Part shown: piece after piece, positions 43,003 to 50,756 of the stretch
Numbering within the stretch: position 1 is the first letter of the stretch
How the letters are laid out: every line of letters begins with the position of its first letter
Origin: Ruminococcus sp.
Lineage (GTDB): Bacteria; Bacillota; Clostridia; Oscillospirales; Acutalibacteraceae
Length of the DNA: 64,000 bases
Assembly (NCBI GenBank): GCA_017457155.1
Contig: JAFTHZ010000006.1
Coordinates: forward strand, 98,820 to 162,819
Direction of reading: 5' to 3'
Notes under the pieces: generated by a model
Databases searched by the model: none
The model's input: only the letters and a program-made list of their open reading frames with translations
What the model was told of the DNA's origin: nothing
Made by a program: the position numbers and the translations under genes

Positions 43003-43524
43003 TCACCTTTTGCAATTATTTTGGGATTCCCCGTGATATACAATGCTTCGCAAATATTTTTGCGACTCATCACGGGTCTTCAGTATAATTATGTTTTTAT
43101 CTTTGTATTTTTTAGTCATGGAGCAGATTCTCGGACGTGCAGCAGCACTGAAATCTTCAATGAATTTTTCGAGCTCTTCGTCAGTCTTCTCTTCAACCCA
43201 CGGCATATCCTCTCTGGGTTTTCCGACTCTTTCTCTCGCTCCCGAAAGGCAAACATTTTTCTCAAAATCAAGGAAAAAAACCGTGTCGCAGGCTTTGAAC
43301 CTCATCTCCAGAGTCCGATTGTAGTTGCCGTCAATTATCCACTCGTCGGTTTCTAAAATCTCTGAGAGTTTTCGGTCAAACTCCTCACAGGTTATGGTGG
43401 TTTTGTCAGGCTTGTGCCATATCATATCCAGGTAATAAAGAGGTAATTTGAGTTTATCTCTGAGTTCCCTCGAAAAAGTACTTTTGCCTGCACCCGGGCA
43501 ACCTATAACGATAATCTTCTGCAT
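43003..43524 (-). CDS. P-loop kinase of the FlaR/topology-modulation type
   Basis: 173 residues. Walker A VIGCPGAGKSTFSREL at residues 6-21, LYYLDMIWHKPD and WIIDGNYNRTLEMRFKACDTVFFLDF are the typical phrases of small adenylate-kinase-like proteins often annotated as DNA topology modulation proteins (FlaR). Likely a nucleotide or small-molecule kinase; the topology name has weak experimental ground. Start at 43524 follows AAAGGAG. Gene four of the seven-gene operon. Confidence 0.9.
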   Translation of the reverse strand: MQKIIVIGCPGAGKSTFSRELRDKLKLPLYYLDMIWHKPDKTTITCEEFDRKLSEILETDEWIIDGNYNRTLEMRFKACDTVFFLDFEKNVCLSGARERVGKPREDMPWVEEKTDEELEKFIEDFSAAARPRICSMTKKYKDKNIIILKTRDESQKYLRSIVYHGESQNNCKR

Positions 43525-43559
43525 ATTATCTCCTTTTTTCACAGGTTCGGAAAGCTTTG

Positions 43560-43943
43560 TCAATATGTAAGATTCTTAACATTTTCTTCTATCTGCTTTA
43601 TGACTTCAAGAAAATCTCTCTCATCTTTGCCTGTGGGATCAGGAAGTCCCCAGTTATCGTCAAAATCTCTTCCGATGTAGGGGCAACCCACATCGCACCC
43701 CATCGAGATCACCACATCAGGATCGGGTATTCTATCAAAGGTTTTGCTGTATTGCACCGAATCCATATCAATACCATAAAGCTCCTTTATAAGCCTTACG
43801 GCGTCTCGGTTTATCTGAGGCTTTGTCTCAGTTCCTGCGGAGTAAAAGTCATAGTCCTCGCCACGCAGGTGCCTTCCCAGGGCCTCAGCAATCTGACTTC
43901 GGCATGAGTTGTGAATACAGATAAATGCAATTTTCTTTTTCAT
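43560..43943 (-). CDS. arsC: Arsenate reductase (thioredoxin-type ArsC) / LMW tyrosine-phosphatase fold
   Basis: 127 residues. Active-site P-loop CIHNSCRSQIAEALGR (C-x5-R, nucleophile Cys 9), Asp in GLPDPTGKDERDF as general acid, and the further Cys residues in ISMGCDVGCPYIG used for the disulfide relay of thioredoxin-linked arsenate reductases. Reduces arsenate to arsenite. No ars repressor or efflux pump is near, so stress or phosphatase roles remain possible. Start at 43943 (AGAGGTG upstream) overlaps the DUF5714 stop by 4 nt. Confidence 0.9.
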   Translation of the reverse strand: MKKKIAFICIHNSCRSQIAEALGRHLRGEDYDFYSAGTETKPQINRDAVRLIKELYGIDMDSVQYSKTFDRIPDPDVVISMGCDVGCPYIGRDFDDNWGLPDPTGKDERDFLEVIKQIEENVKNLTY

Positions 43944-44476
43944 CTGAAAGGACACCTCTCTCCTATACACTGACTGTTTTGGGAGTAGTGAGTGCACTTG
44001 ATTTCCGGAAGTTCCATTTCTACACCCAGGTACTCTTTCGCAAAACCTACTGCCTGAGTTATGGCAATATAGGAGTTTCGCTTGCAGCATCTGGGACCAC
44101 CAACCTCACCAATAGCAAAGAGTGATGAGGCAGTCATAAGGTTAGAAAGCTTCCACTCCTTGTTCGCAAGGGGAGTTGAACCTGTAACAACCGACACAAA
44201 CATTCCGCTTGAAAGTGCTGCACCGCAGGCTCCCCAATATCCGCAAGCCCCACCCGGAACTTGCAGGGCGCGAGTCTTAAGTTCTTCAAGAGCATTCTCA
44301 AGGTCAATTTTTCCACCTGCGTTCTTGTAGGCTGTCAGCAGGGCTGAGCCCACAAGGACATGATGTACAGGGTTATGTACAGGACAATCAAGACTCTTTG
44401 CGAGTCTTAAAAGAATATTAACAGGGTTCTTTGAAATATCTGCTGTGCACAGTGGCTTTATCATATCTATGTTCAT
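43940..44476 (-). CDS. DUF5714 domain protein, cysteine-rich
   Basis: 178 residues. Cys/His-rich patterns DCPVHNPVHHVLVGSALLTAY, GACGYWGACGAALSSGMFVSVVTGSTPL, and GGPRCCKRNSYIAI match DUF5714, a family often next to metal or methyl-transfer genes in anaerobes; clustered Cys suggest metal or Fe-S binding. Function unknown. Start at 44476 follows CAGGAGGG. Overlaps arsC by 4 nt. Confidence 0.82.
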   Translation of the reverse strand: MNIDMIKPLCTADISKNPVNILLRLAKSLDCPVHNPVHHVLVGSALLTAYKNAGGKIDLENALEELKTRALQVPGGACGYWGACGAALSSGMFVSVVTGSTPLANKEWKLSNLMTASSLFAIGEVGGPRCCKRNSYIAITQAVGFAKEYLGVEMELPEIKCTHYSQNSQCIGERCPFR

Positions 44477-44508
44477 AATACCCTCCTGATATCTGCGCTT
44501 ATTTTTTC

Positions 44509-45306
44509 TCACAGCTTCTTGTACACAAGAAGCACAAATTCTATGTCTGTTGTGAGAGTGTCCCGCTCCTGCAATCTTCTCATTCCCTCAGAGGGTGTGT
44601 GATAGTAGTAAGGGGTCATCTGAAACAGCGCCTGTATATCTTCCCTGGTATCAAGGTTCAGGGTGCTCCTGACTCTTATTTTTTCAACAAGCTCCAGACC
44701 TTCGGTATGGGGCTCTTTCTCGTCGTTGTGGTATGGAGTATCGTAGAGGACCTCCTTCAGCCCGTAGAGGTGCTCTTTGCCGGGGATGGCTGTGACCAGG
44801 ACCCCATCCGATGACAGCACCCTGCAGAACTCCTCATTATGAAAAGGAGCAAAAAGATGAAAAGCAAAATCCACCGACCCGCTCCTCAGAGGAATCGATG
44901 CGATGTTTGCCACAAAGAAAACTCCCCCGCATTTTCTTTTGCCTGCCAACCTTATCATATTCTTTGAAAGATCAAAACCATAGTAACGGCGACAGAATCG
45001 TTGGGTCAGATAGTCTGTATAGTAACCCTCTCCGCAGCAGATGTCAAGCACCGCATCCCCCTCACAGGAATACCTTTGCATACACTCTCCCACAGCCTGT
45101 GCCAGAGGAGCATAAAACCCTTTCTCAAGGAATTCTCTGCGACAGCGGGCCATCTCTTTGTTGTCCCCTGTGCTGTCTCCTGCTTTGCTTCCCGACAGAA
45201 GATTCACGTATCCTTCCTTGGCTATATCAAAACAATGGTTGTTCTCGCATCTAAATATCCGCTCCTCCTGCTTCAGCACTTGGGAACAGATGGGACATCT
45301 GAGCAT
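44509..45306 (-). CDS. rlmA: 23S rRNA (guanine-N1)-methyltransferase RlmA type
   Basis: 265 residues. N-terminal zinc finger (LRCPICSQVLKQEERIFRCENNHCFD: C-x2-C...C-x4-H/C), then DIAKEGYVNLL typical of RlmA, and a Rossmann methyltransferase with VLDICCGEGYYTDYL (SAM site), FGFDLSKNMIRLA-like YGFDLSKNMIRLAGK, and VANIASIPLRSGSVDF. Methylates G745 or G748 of 23S rRNA; the G748 form (RlmA-II) gives tylosin resistance, and Gram-positive members are usually of that form. First gene of the seven-gene operon; GGAGG 9 nt before the ATG. Confidence 0.93.
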   Translation of the reverse strand: MLRCPICSQVLKQEERIFRCENNHCFDIAKEGYVNLLSGSKAGDSTGDNKEMARCRREFLEKGFYAPLAQAVGECMQRYSCEGDAVLDICCGEGYYTDYLTQRFCRRYYGFDLSKNMIRLAGKRKCGGVFFVANIASIPLRSGSVDFAFHLFAPFHNEEFCRVLSSDGVLVTAIPGKEHLYGLKEVLYDTPYHNDEKEPHTEGLELVEKIRVRSTLNLDTREDIQALFQMTPYYYHTPSEGMRRLQERDTLTTDIEFVLLVYKKL

Positions 45307-45362
45307 ATCTGTACGCCTCCTTTGTCCATGGCTTTTGTCCGTATCCTTTGGTTTCTCATCTG

Positions 45363-45391
45363 ATTATACCCCAACCGGCGTGGTTTTTCAA
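45363..45391 (-). promoter_or_regulatory. Promoter of the rlmA operon
   Basis: Minus strand TTGAAA, 17-bp spacer, TATAAT. Confidence 0.75.
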
Positions 45392-45396
45392 CGGGG

Positions 45397-45425
45397 TTGT
45401 TTTTTCCGATTTTTCGTGCTATAAT
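45397..45425 (+). promoter_or_regulatory. Promoter of the 45460 gene
   Basis: TTGTTT, 17-bp spacer, TATAAT; back to back with the rlmA promoter, the two -35 boxes only 6 bp apart. Confidence 0.65.
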
Positions 45426-45459
45426 CACTGAAAAACATATAAGGCAAAGGTGACGGAAT

Positions 45460-45801
45460 ATGAATCCTGGAACTTATGTCCCGCTGATGATGCTTATTGT
45501 ATTTCTGCTTATATCCCAGCAGAATCAAAGGCAGATAATCAGCAAAATGATAAGCAAGAAAAAACACGGAAATAAGGAGAGAAAACAAATGAAAGATATG
45601 GCAAGAAGATTTCTCGGCAAAGAATGTATCATAAACACCTTTAACTCTCAGCTGGACGGCACCCTGAAGGAAGTTGGCGACAGCGCAATTCTTCTCAGTC
45701 GCAAGGGCAACGATGAGGTAATTAACCTTGATTTCATCGTCCGCATCAGAGAATTTCCCCGAAACAAAAACGGAAAGAAAAAGTCCGTTGTACTTGACTA
45801 A
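45460..45801 (+). CDS. Small membrane-anchored protein, DUF6897-like
   Basis: 113 residues: an N-terminal membrane helix (TYVPLMMLIVFLLIS, about 4-18), a basic linker (SKMISKKKHGNKERKQ) and a small beta-barrel-like domain MARRFLGKECIINTFNSQLDGTLKEVGDSAILLSRKGNDEVINLDFIVRI that looks like an SH3/Sm-type fold, as in DUF6897 proteins of Firmicutes (name given with moderate certainty). YajC is an alternative by layout but the motif text does not match. Ends at a strong terminator. Confidence 0.8.
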   Translation: MNPGTYVPLMMLIVFLLISQQNQRQIISKMISKKKHGNKERKQMKDMARRFLGKECIINTFNSQLDGTLKEVGDSAILLSRKGNDEVINLDFIVRIREFPRNKNGKKKSVVLD

Positions 45802-45823
45802 ACCTCAAATCCTTTTGCATCAT

Positions 45824-45852
45824 AGCTCCCTCATGGAAGGGAGCTTTTTTGC
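45824..45852 (+). terminator. Intrinsic terminator
   Basis: Perfect arms AGCTCCCT/AGGGAGCT and six T. Confidence 0.9.
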
Positions 45853-45855
45853 ATA

Positions 45856-45884
45856 TTGAAGTCGGCAGCGAATAGTAGTATAAT
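45856..45884 (+). promoter_or_regulatory. Promoter of zinc-ribbon paralog 1
   Basis: TTGAAG, 17-bp spacer, TATAAT. Confidence 0.7.
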
Positions 45885-45938
45885 AATCAGTAATCAATAT
45901 CTTCGAATGTTTCCGCTGTTTTACGTATATATTTTTCC

Positions 45939-45976
45939 AAGGAGGATAATGCAGACTTCTGCATTAGCACAACACT
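45939..45976 (+). promoter_or_regulatory. Ribosome site split from its start codon by a hairpin (paralog 1)
   Basis: AAGGAGG (45939-45945), one A, hairpin TAATGCAG/CTGCATTA with ACTT loop (45947-45966), then exactly 10 nt ending AACACT before ATG at 45977. Linear spacing is 31 nt, too long to work; folded spacing is 11 nt. No other Shine-Dalgarno precedes the ATG. The paralog at 48054 has the same layout. Confidence 0.75.
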
Positions 45977-47851
45977 ATGAAATGTCCAAACTGCTCACAT
46001 AAAATTCCCAACGAGGCGGCTTTCTGCACACATTGCGGTGTCCCTGTGACAACTCAAGACAACCTCAGCCACACCGCACCTGCTGCAGACAAAAAGCAAA
46101 GCAAAACCAAGGGCAAGCCCTCTCAAAAAAAGCCCTTTAATCTTAAGAAGTTTTTGCTCATAACCATTCCATCTGTGCTTCTGGTGCTCCTTATTGCCCT
46201 GAACTTCAATGGTATACTGGGCTTTGTTCTGAAGCATTTTGCCTCTCCTAAGCTATACATGGGATACGTTATTACAAACCACTTCAAAGACTCCGACAGC
46301 AGTGATTTTGTTACAGCCTATGACGAAATGATCGCAGACCTGACATACGAGGGGGCATCCTCCTCATCCACCACAGGCTCTGTCACCGATATGGGTCTGG
46401 ATGTTATCTCTGCTTTGATGGACAGTTATTTTGGAGACAGCAACATGGGATCGATGCTCGAGCTGTTTGACCTGAGTCTCATCAAGGACTTTTCCTATGA
46501 TTCTGAAGTCAACTTCAAGGATGATATATACAGCTCCCACTCGAAGATTCAGATAGGAGAGCTTATGAGCTCAGAGACCGACACAATCTATGATATCAAC
46601 ACAAATACCCTGTACAAGGCTCACCCCGACAAAACCGAGACCTTCATTATGGTTGAGCCTGAGAAAGACCTTGATATGACCATCCCTCAGGGAATGGACA
46701 TTAAGCAGGGAGAGATTAAGGAGCTCATCACCGACCTCAAAGAAAACCTCCCCTCAGGCGAGGAACTGCTGGAGCTTCTGGGTGACAGCGGAAGAAACAT
46801 CTATGACGCTATTGATAAAATAGAGAAAAGCAAAGATAAAATTGTTATCGAGGACAAGGAACAGAAGGTCACGGTGCTGACACTCTCTATGGATAAGGCA
46901 ATGGTAGAAGAAATCTGTGATATCCTGTATGAGGGACTCAACAAGGACGAAGGATTCAAGGCCCTCACCGATAAATACAACGACAGGATCAACACAATCT
47001 ATACCTCGGCCACAGGATCAGAAAACACACTCTCTCAGGATATCCGAAATATGATAGCAGAGAACTTCTCTGAGATATCCCTGCTTGTTGACGGAAAGCA
47101 CCAAATTGCAGGACTCAGAGTGGGCCACAACGGCTCCGTTAACTTTGAATATATGGCAGGCAATGAAGAGACCCCCTCCATGTATAATATGGAGCTTGAT
47201 TCCCAGCTTGGCACCATTTCAGCCAGCTGTCAGGACACCCAGAAGACTCTCGGCGGAGTATGTAACGTATCCTCAGGAGATGAGGTACTGCTGAGTGTCG
47301 AGGTTGAGGATTTTGACAAGGAACAGTACTCAGCCGACGAACCCTCAGGAAGTGTCACCCTGACCATAGGCAAGTCCCTGTACGATAACGGACAGCTCCC
47401 CGATATTCTGAATCTTGTGAAGCTGAGACTGAAGTTTGATTTCATCCCCGACGACAACCCTGACAGCACAGAAATTGTCACCTCCCTGCTTGCAAACAGC
47501 AGCGAGCTGGCTCAGGCTACCACCGTCAGCACAAAGGCAGAGCCAAAAGCCACAAAGCTGCCCGAGGAATATATGACCTACGATCAGGTTGACAGCTGGA
47601 AAGAGCAGAATAAAAATGCCGAACAACAAGGAGAAGACAGCGAAGAGAGTAACGAAAGCAACAGCGAGAGCAGTGAAGAGAGCTCAGGTAATGCCATCGG
47701 TGGATTCCTTGGGGACCTGTTCTCATCATCCATAGACAATGCCATCGATGACACCATCGACCAGGTCCTGGAAAACCTCAAGCAGGAGGCTCTGGGATAC
47801 CTGAGGGATAAAGGCGTCCCCGAATGGATGATTGTCATTATCGACCTGTAA
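45977..47851 (+). CDS. Zinc-ribbon membrane protein with large exported domain, paralog 1
   Basis: 624 residues. N-terminal zinc ribbon (CPNCSHKIPNEAAFCTHCG, residues 3-21), a polar linker, one membrane helix (FLLITIPSVLLVLLIALNFNG, about 58-78) and an exported domain of about 540 residues (start FASPKLYMGYVITNHFKDSDSSDFVTAYDE...), closing with an acidic Glu/Ser/Asn linker and a short C-terminal helix. It aligns along its length with the next gene. No enzyme motif is seen; possibly a sensor or surface-assembly protein. Start as argued for the hairpin-spaced ribosome site. Confidence 0.85.
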   Translation: MKCPNCSHKIPNEAAFCTHCGVPVTTQDNLSHTAPAADKKQSKTKGKPSQKKPFNLKKFLLITIPSVLLVLLIALNFNGILGFVLKHFASPKLYMGYVITNHFKDSDSSDFVTAYDEMIADLTYEGASSSSTTGSVTDMGLDVISALMDSYFGDSNMGSMLELFDLSLIKDFSYDSEVNFKDDIYSSHSKIQIGELMSSETDTIYDINTNTLYKAHPDKTETFIMVEPEKDLDMTIPQGMDIKQGEIKELITDLKENLPSGEELLELLGDSGRNIYDAIDKIEKSKDKIVIEDKEQKVTVLTLSMDKAMVEEICDILYEGLNKDEGFKALTDKYNDRINTIYTSATGSENTLSQDIRNMIAENFSEISLLVDGKHQIAGLRVGHNGSVNFEYMAGNEETPSMYNMELDSQLGTISASCQDTQKTLGGVCNVSSGDEVLLSVEVEDFDKEQYSADEPSGSVTLTIGKSLYDNGQLPDILNLVKLRLKFDFIPDDNPDSTEIVTSLLANSSELAQATTVSTKAEPKATKLPEEYMTYDQVDSWKEQNKNAEQQGEDSEESNESNSESSEESSGNAIGGFLGDLFSSSIDNAIDDTIDQVLENLKQEALGYLRDKGVPEWMIVIIDL

Positions 47852-47933
47852 ATCCGCCTTATCTCTCAATTATCGCAAATTGTAACAACTTATGATTTAT
47901 TTATCACAATATGGTTACACCCTGCATATTATG

Positions 47934-47962
47934 TTGATTTTTGAAAAAAAAGATAATATAAT
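47934..47962 (+). promoter_or_regulatory. Promoter of zinc-ribbon paralog 2
   Basis: TTGATT, 17-bp spacer, TATAAT. Confidence 0.72.
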
Positions 47963-48012
47963 ACATTTATAAGGCAAAGTTATTATATTTTGCCCTGTTA
48001 TTCATCATAGCG

Positions 48013-48053
48013 AAAGGAGGAGATGTGGCAATCACGCCACATCAAAAAACACT
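48013..48053 (+). promoter_or_regulatory. Ribosome site split from its start codon by a hairpin (paralog 2)
   Basis: AAAGGAGG (48013-48020), one A, hairpin GATGTGGC/GCCACATC with AATCAC loop (48022-48043), then exactly 10 nt ending AACACT before ATG at 48054. The stem sequence is unrelated to that at 45947-45966, yet position, spacing and the AACACT-ATG junction are the same. Confidence 0.75.
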
Positions 48054-50000
48054 ATGTTATGTCCTAAATGCTCACAGCCTATAGAAGAAGGCAAGGCTTT
48101 CTGCAAAAACTGCGGAGCCAATATTCAGGATCCTGATGCAACAGTAGCAATGCCCGCTGCTCCCGCTCAGGAGACCGCACCCGAAGAGACAGCACCTGTT
48201 GCTCCCGAGGCACAGGCACCTGCTGACACCACAGCTCCTGTTTCCTTTGCAGGCGACGTTGCTCCCATTACAGAGGGAAAGAAGCTTAACATCAAGAAGA
48301 TTCTTCTCATCACAATCCCCTGCATTGTGCTGGCTGTTCTTCTGATTTTCAATATGAACAACATCGCAGGTTTCTTTGTGAAGACTTTTGCTTCTCCTGA
48401 GACCTACCTCTCCTATTCATTGGCACAAAGCATCAAAGATCCTGCCAAGGGTATGATCACATCATATGACAACTTCATCAACGGTCTCACCGACGATGCA
48501 TCTGTTGTCAGCGCAATCAACGTCAAGGCTACCGACAAGGGCCTTGAGTCACTGGTTTCTCTTCTGGAGGAGTCAGGCACAGAGGATATCGACGAGGAGG
48601 ATCTGGCTTTTCTGAAGGATATGAGCCTTGATACCACCGTTAACCTGAAGGAAGGCGTGGCAAATATGACAGGCCTCTTCAACATTGGCAAGGGCGAGAT
48701 CGTCAGCGCAGAGGCTATCCTGGATCCTATCGAGGGCAGCGCTTACATGGGACTTCCCGAGCTGAACGAGAGCTTCCTTGAGTTTGACCTTGAGGAGGAT
48801 ATGGATATTACCATCAGCGACTACATTGATATGGACGAAGAGACCATCGGCAAGTTCATTGATATTATCCAGGAATGTGCTCCCGAGGGAAAAGAGCTTG
48901 AGGATATCGCAATTGATATCGGCAAGGCTGCTCTCGGCTGCATCGAGGATGTAGAGAAGGGCAAGGAGACTCTGGAGATAGGCGATATCTCTCAGAAGGT
49001 CACAACCCTCAGCTTTACACTGGACGAGGAAGCTTCTGCAAATATGAGCATCGCTGCTATGGAAGCAATGCTTGAGAACAAGGATATCGAGAAAATCATC
49101 ACCAACGCACAGGAAACCGTAGAGAAGAAGTACGAGGACCTGGGCCTTAAGGGTGAGGCTGAGGATGCTGTTGAGACAGCTCTGGAAGAGGACTGGTATG
49201 ACCTCTTCACAGATTCTCTGGAGGAGAGCATCGACGCACAGGAAGACCTGCTGGACGATGAGTCCGAGTACAGCACCGACGTAGAGTTTACACTCTATAT
49301 TGACGGTGACCACAAGATGGCAGGATACAAAATCACAGACAACGCCTCCTATGAGACAGAACTGGCAGACTACGAGGAGTATCCCGAGTATTATGACGAA
49401 GAGCCTAAGCTTGAGGACTATGTTCTGTTTGTTGCAACTGCTACAAAGGGCAACAAGTTTGAGTATATCTACACAGACGGCGAAGATACCATCATGGAGG
49501 GCAGCGGTAAGAATACCGGCAAGACTCTCTCAGGTACATACACTATCTACAGCTCATACTACAACTACGATACAGCAGAAACAGAGTACGCAGAGATGAT
49601 AGAGCTGGTTTTTGAGGATATTAACCAGAAGCAGTGGCAGAAGGGCAACATGAAGGGCAGCTTCACCATCACTCCCAAAGAGGCTTTCTACGAGGCAATC
49701 GGCGGCGACAGCATCTTAGAGGTTCTTGACCTTTCACTGAAGGTTGATATGGACACAACCAAGAAGGATGCAAAGATCAACCTCACACTCTACAATGACG
49801 AGGATGAGCTGATTACCATCTCAACCGACTCAACCCTCAAGGGCGGCGAGAAGGTCAAGGCACCCTCCGACACCACAAAGGCCGAGGATGCCGAGGACTG
49901 GGCAAGCGATACAGACTTTGATACACTTATCAGCAATCTGGAAGATGCAGGTGTGCCTGACGAGTGGGTTGACGCTATTGAACAGAGTTTGGACTACTGA
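48054..50000 (+). CDS. Zinc-ribbon membrane protein with large exported domain, paralog 2
   Basis: 648 residues. Zinc ribbon (CPKCSQPIEEGKAFCKNCG, residues 3-21), Ala/Pro/Glu-rich linker (about 30-70), membrane helix (ILLITIPCIVLAVLLIFNMN, about 83-102), then an exported acidic domain that starts FASPETYLSYSLAQSIKDPAKGMITSYDNF, the counterpart of FASPKLYMGYVIT in the preceding gene. Very rich in Asp/Glu and Tyr. Ends AGVPDEWVDAIEQSL, matching KGVPEWMIVIIDL in paralog 1. A tandem duplication; function unknown. Confidence 0.86.
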   Translation: MLCPKCSQPIEEGKAFCKNCGANIQDPDATVAMPAAPAQETAPEETAPVAPEAQAPADTTAPVSFAGDVAPITEGKKLNIKKILLITIPCIVLAVLLIFNMNNIAGFFVKTFASPETYLSYSLAQSIKDPAKGMITSYDNFINGLTDDASVVSAINVKATDKGLESLVSLLEESGTEDIDEEDLAFLKDMSLDTTVNLKEGVANMTGLFNIGKGEIVSAEAILDPIEGSAYMGLPELNESFLEFDLEEDMDITISDYIDMDEETIGKFIDIIQECAPEGKELEDIAIDIGKAALGCIEDVEKGKETLEIGDISQKVTTLSFTLDEEASANMSIAAMEAMLENKDIEKIITNAQETVEKKYEDLGLKGEAEDAVETALEEDWYDLFTDSLEESIDAQEDLLDDESEYSTDVEFTLYIDGDHKMAGYKITDNASYETELADYEEYPEYYDEEPKLEDYVLFVATATKGNKFEYIYTDGEDTIMEGSGKNTGKTLSGTYTIYSSYYNYDTAETEYAEMIELVFEDINQKQWQKGNMKGSFTITPKEAFYEAIGGDSILEVLDLSLKVDMDTTKKDAKINLTLYNDEDELITISTDSTLKGGEKVKAPSDTTKAEDAEDWASDTDFDTLISNLEDAGVPDEWVDAIEQSLDY

Positions 50001-50037
50001 TTCTCCTGCTCACAAAACGTAAAAAATAACTAACAGA

Positions 50038-50072
50038 TTCAGGTGCTGACAAACATCAGCACCTGAATTTTT
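50038..50072 (+). terminator. Intrinsic terminator directly before the ABC operon
   Basis: Perfect 12-bp arms TTCAGGTGCTGA/TCAGCACCTGAA, 6-nt loop, five T. It is only 13 nt before the next ATG, and the ABC gene's GGAGAG follows at once. Confidence 0.88.
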
Positions 50073-50085
50073 CGGAGAGTTTTCT

Positions 50086-50754
50086 ATGAAATTAGAAATC
50101 AGAAATCTTAATAAGTGCTTCAAGAAAAAACAGGTGCTCAAGGATATCAACCTCACCGCAGAGAGCGGAAAATGCATTGGTATTCTGGGTAGCAACGGAT
50201 GCGGAAAATCCACCCTGCTCAGCATACTTGCAGGTGTGCAGAAATGCACCGAGGGCGAGTTCTTCTGTGACGGAAAGGATATGTTCAGAAACCCCCGTCT
50301 TCGCAGCGAGCTCATCGGCTACGTTCCTCAGGGCACACCCCTTATTGAGGAGCTGTCCGCCAAGGACAACCTGCTCCTGTGGTACAGCAGAGAAGAGCTG
50401 GAAAAAGAGCTTTCTCAGGGAGTACTGCAGCTGCTGGGTATTGATGAATTCTTGAGGGTACCTGTCTCAAAGATGTCAGGCGGCATGAAAAAGCGTCTGT
50501 CCATCGGCTGTGCCGTGTCAAAGCACCCCCCTGTGCTGCTATTGGACGAGCCCTCTGCAGCACTGGACCTTGCATGCAAGAAGGACATCGCAGCCTACCT
50601 GAACGAGTACAAAAAATCAGGAGGACTGCTACTGCTCACAACTCACGATTCTATGGAGCTTGAGCTGTGCGACCAATGGTATATCATCAAGGACGGGGTC
50701 CTTGTCTCCTATGAGTACGACGGAAACACCGACAACCTACTGAATAACCTGTAA
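50086..50754 (+). CDS. ABC transporter ATP-binding protein
   Basis: 222 residues. Walker A IGILGSNGCGKST (about 28-40), Q-loop YVPQGTPLIEELSAKDNL, signature MSGGMKKRLSIG, Walker B with catalytic Glu LLLDEPSAALD, switch His LTTHDSMELE. Powers the two ABC-2 permeases encoded just downstream; a small exporter, probably for a peptide or drug. The only hairpin upstream is the terminator at 50038-50072, so expression must depend on readthrough or an unseen promoter. Confidence 0.94.
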   Translation: MKLEIRNLNKCFKKKQVLKDINLTAESGKCIGILGSNGCGKSTLLSILAGVQKCTEGEFFCDGKDMFRNPRLRSELIGYVPQGTPLIEELSAKDNLLLWYSREELEKELSQGVLQLLGIDEFLRVPVSKMSGGMKKRLSIGCAVSKHPPVLLLDEPSAALDLACKKDIAAYLNEYKKSGGLLLLTTHDSMELELCDQWYIIKDGVLVSYEYDGNTDNLLNNL

Positions 50755-50756
50755 AT

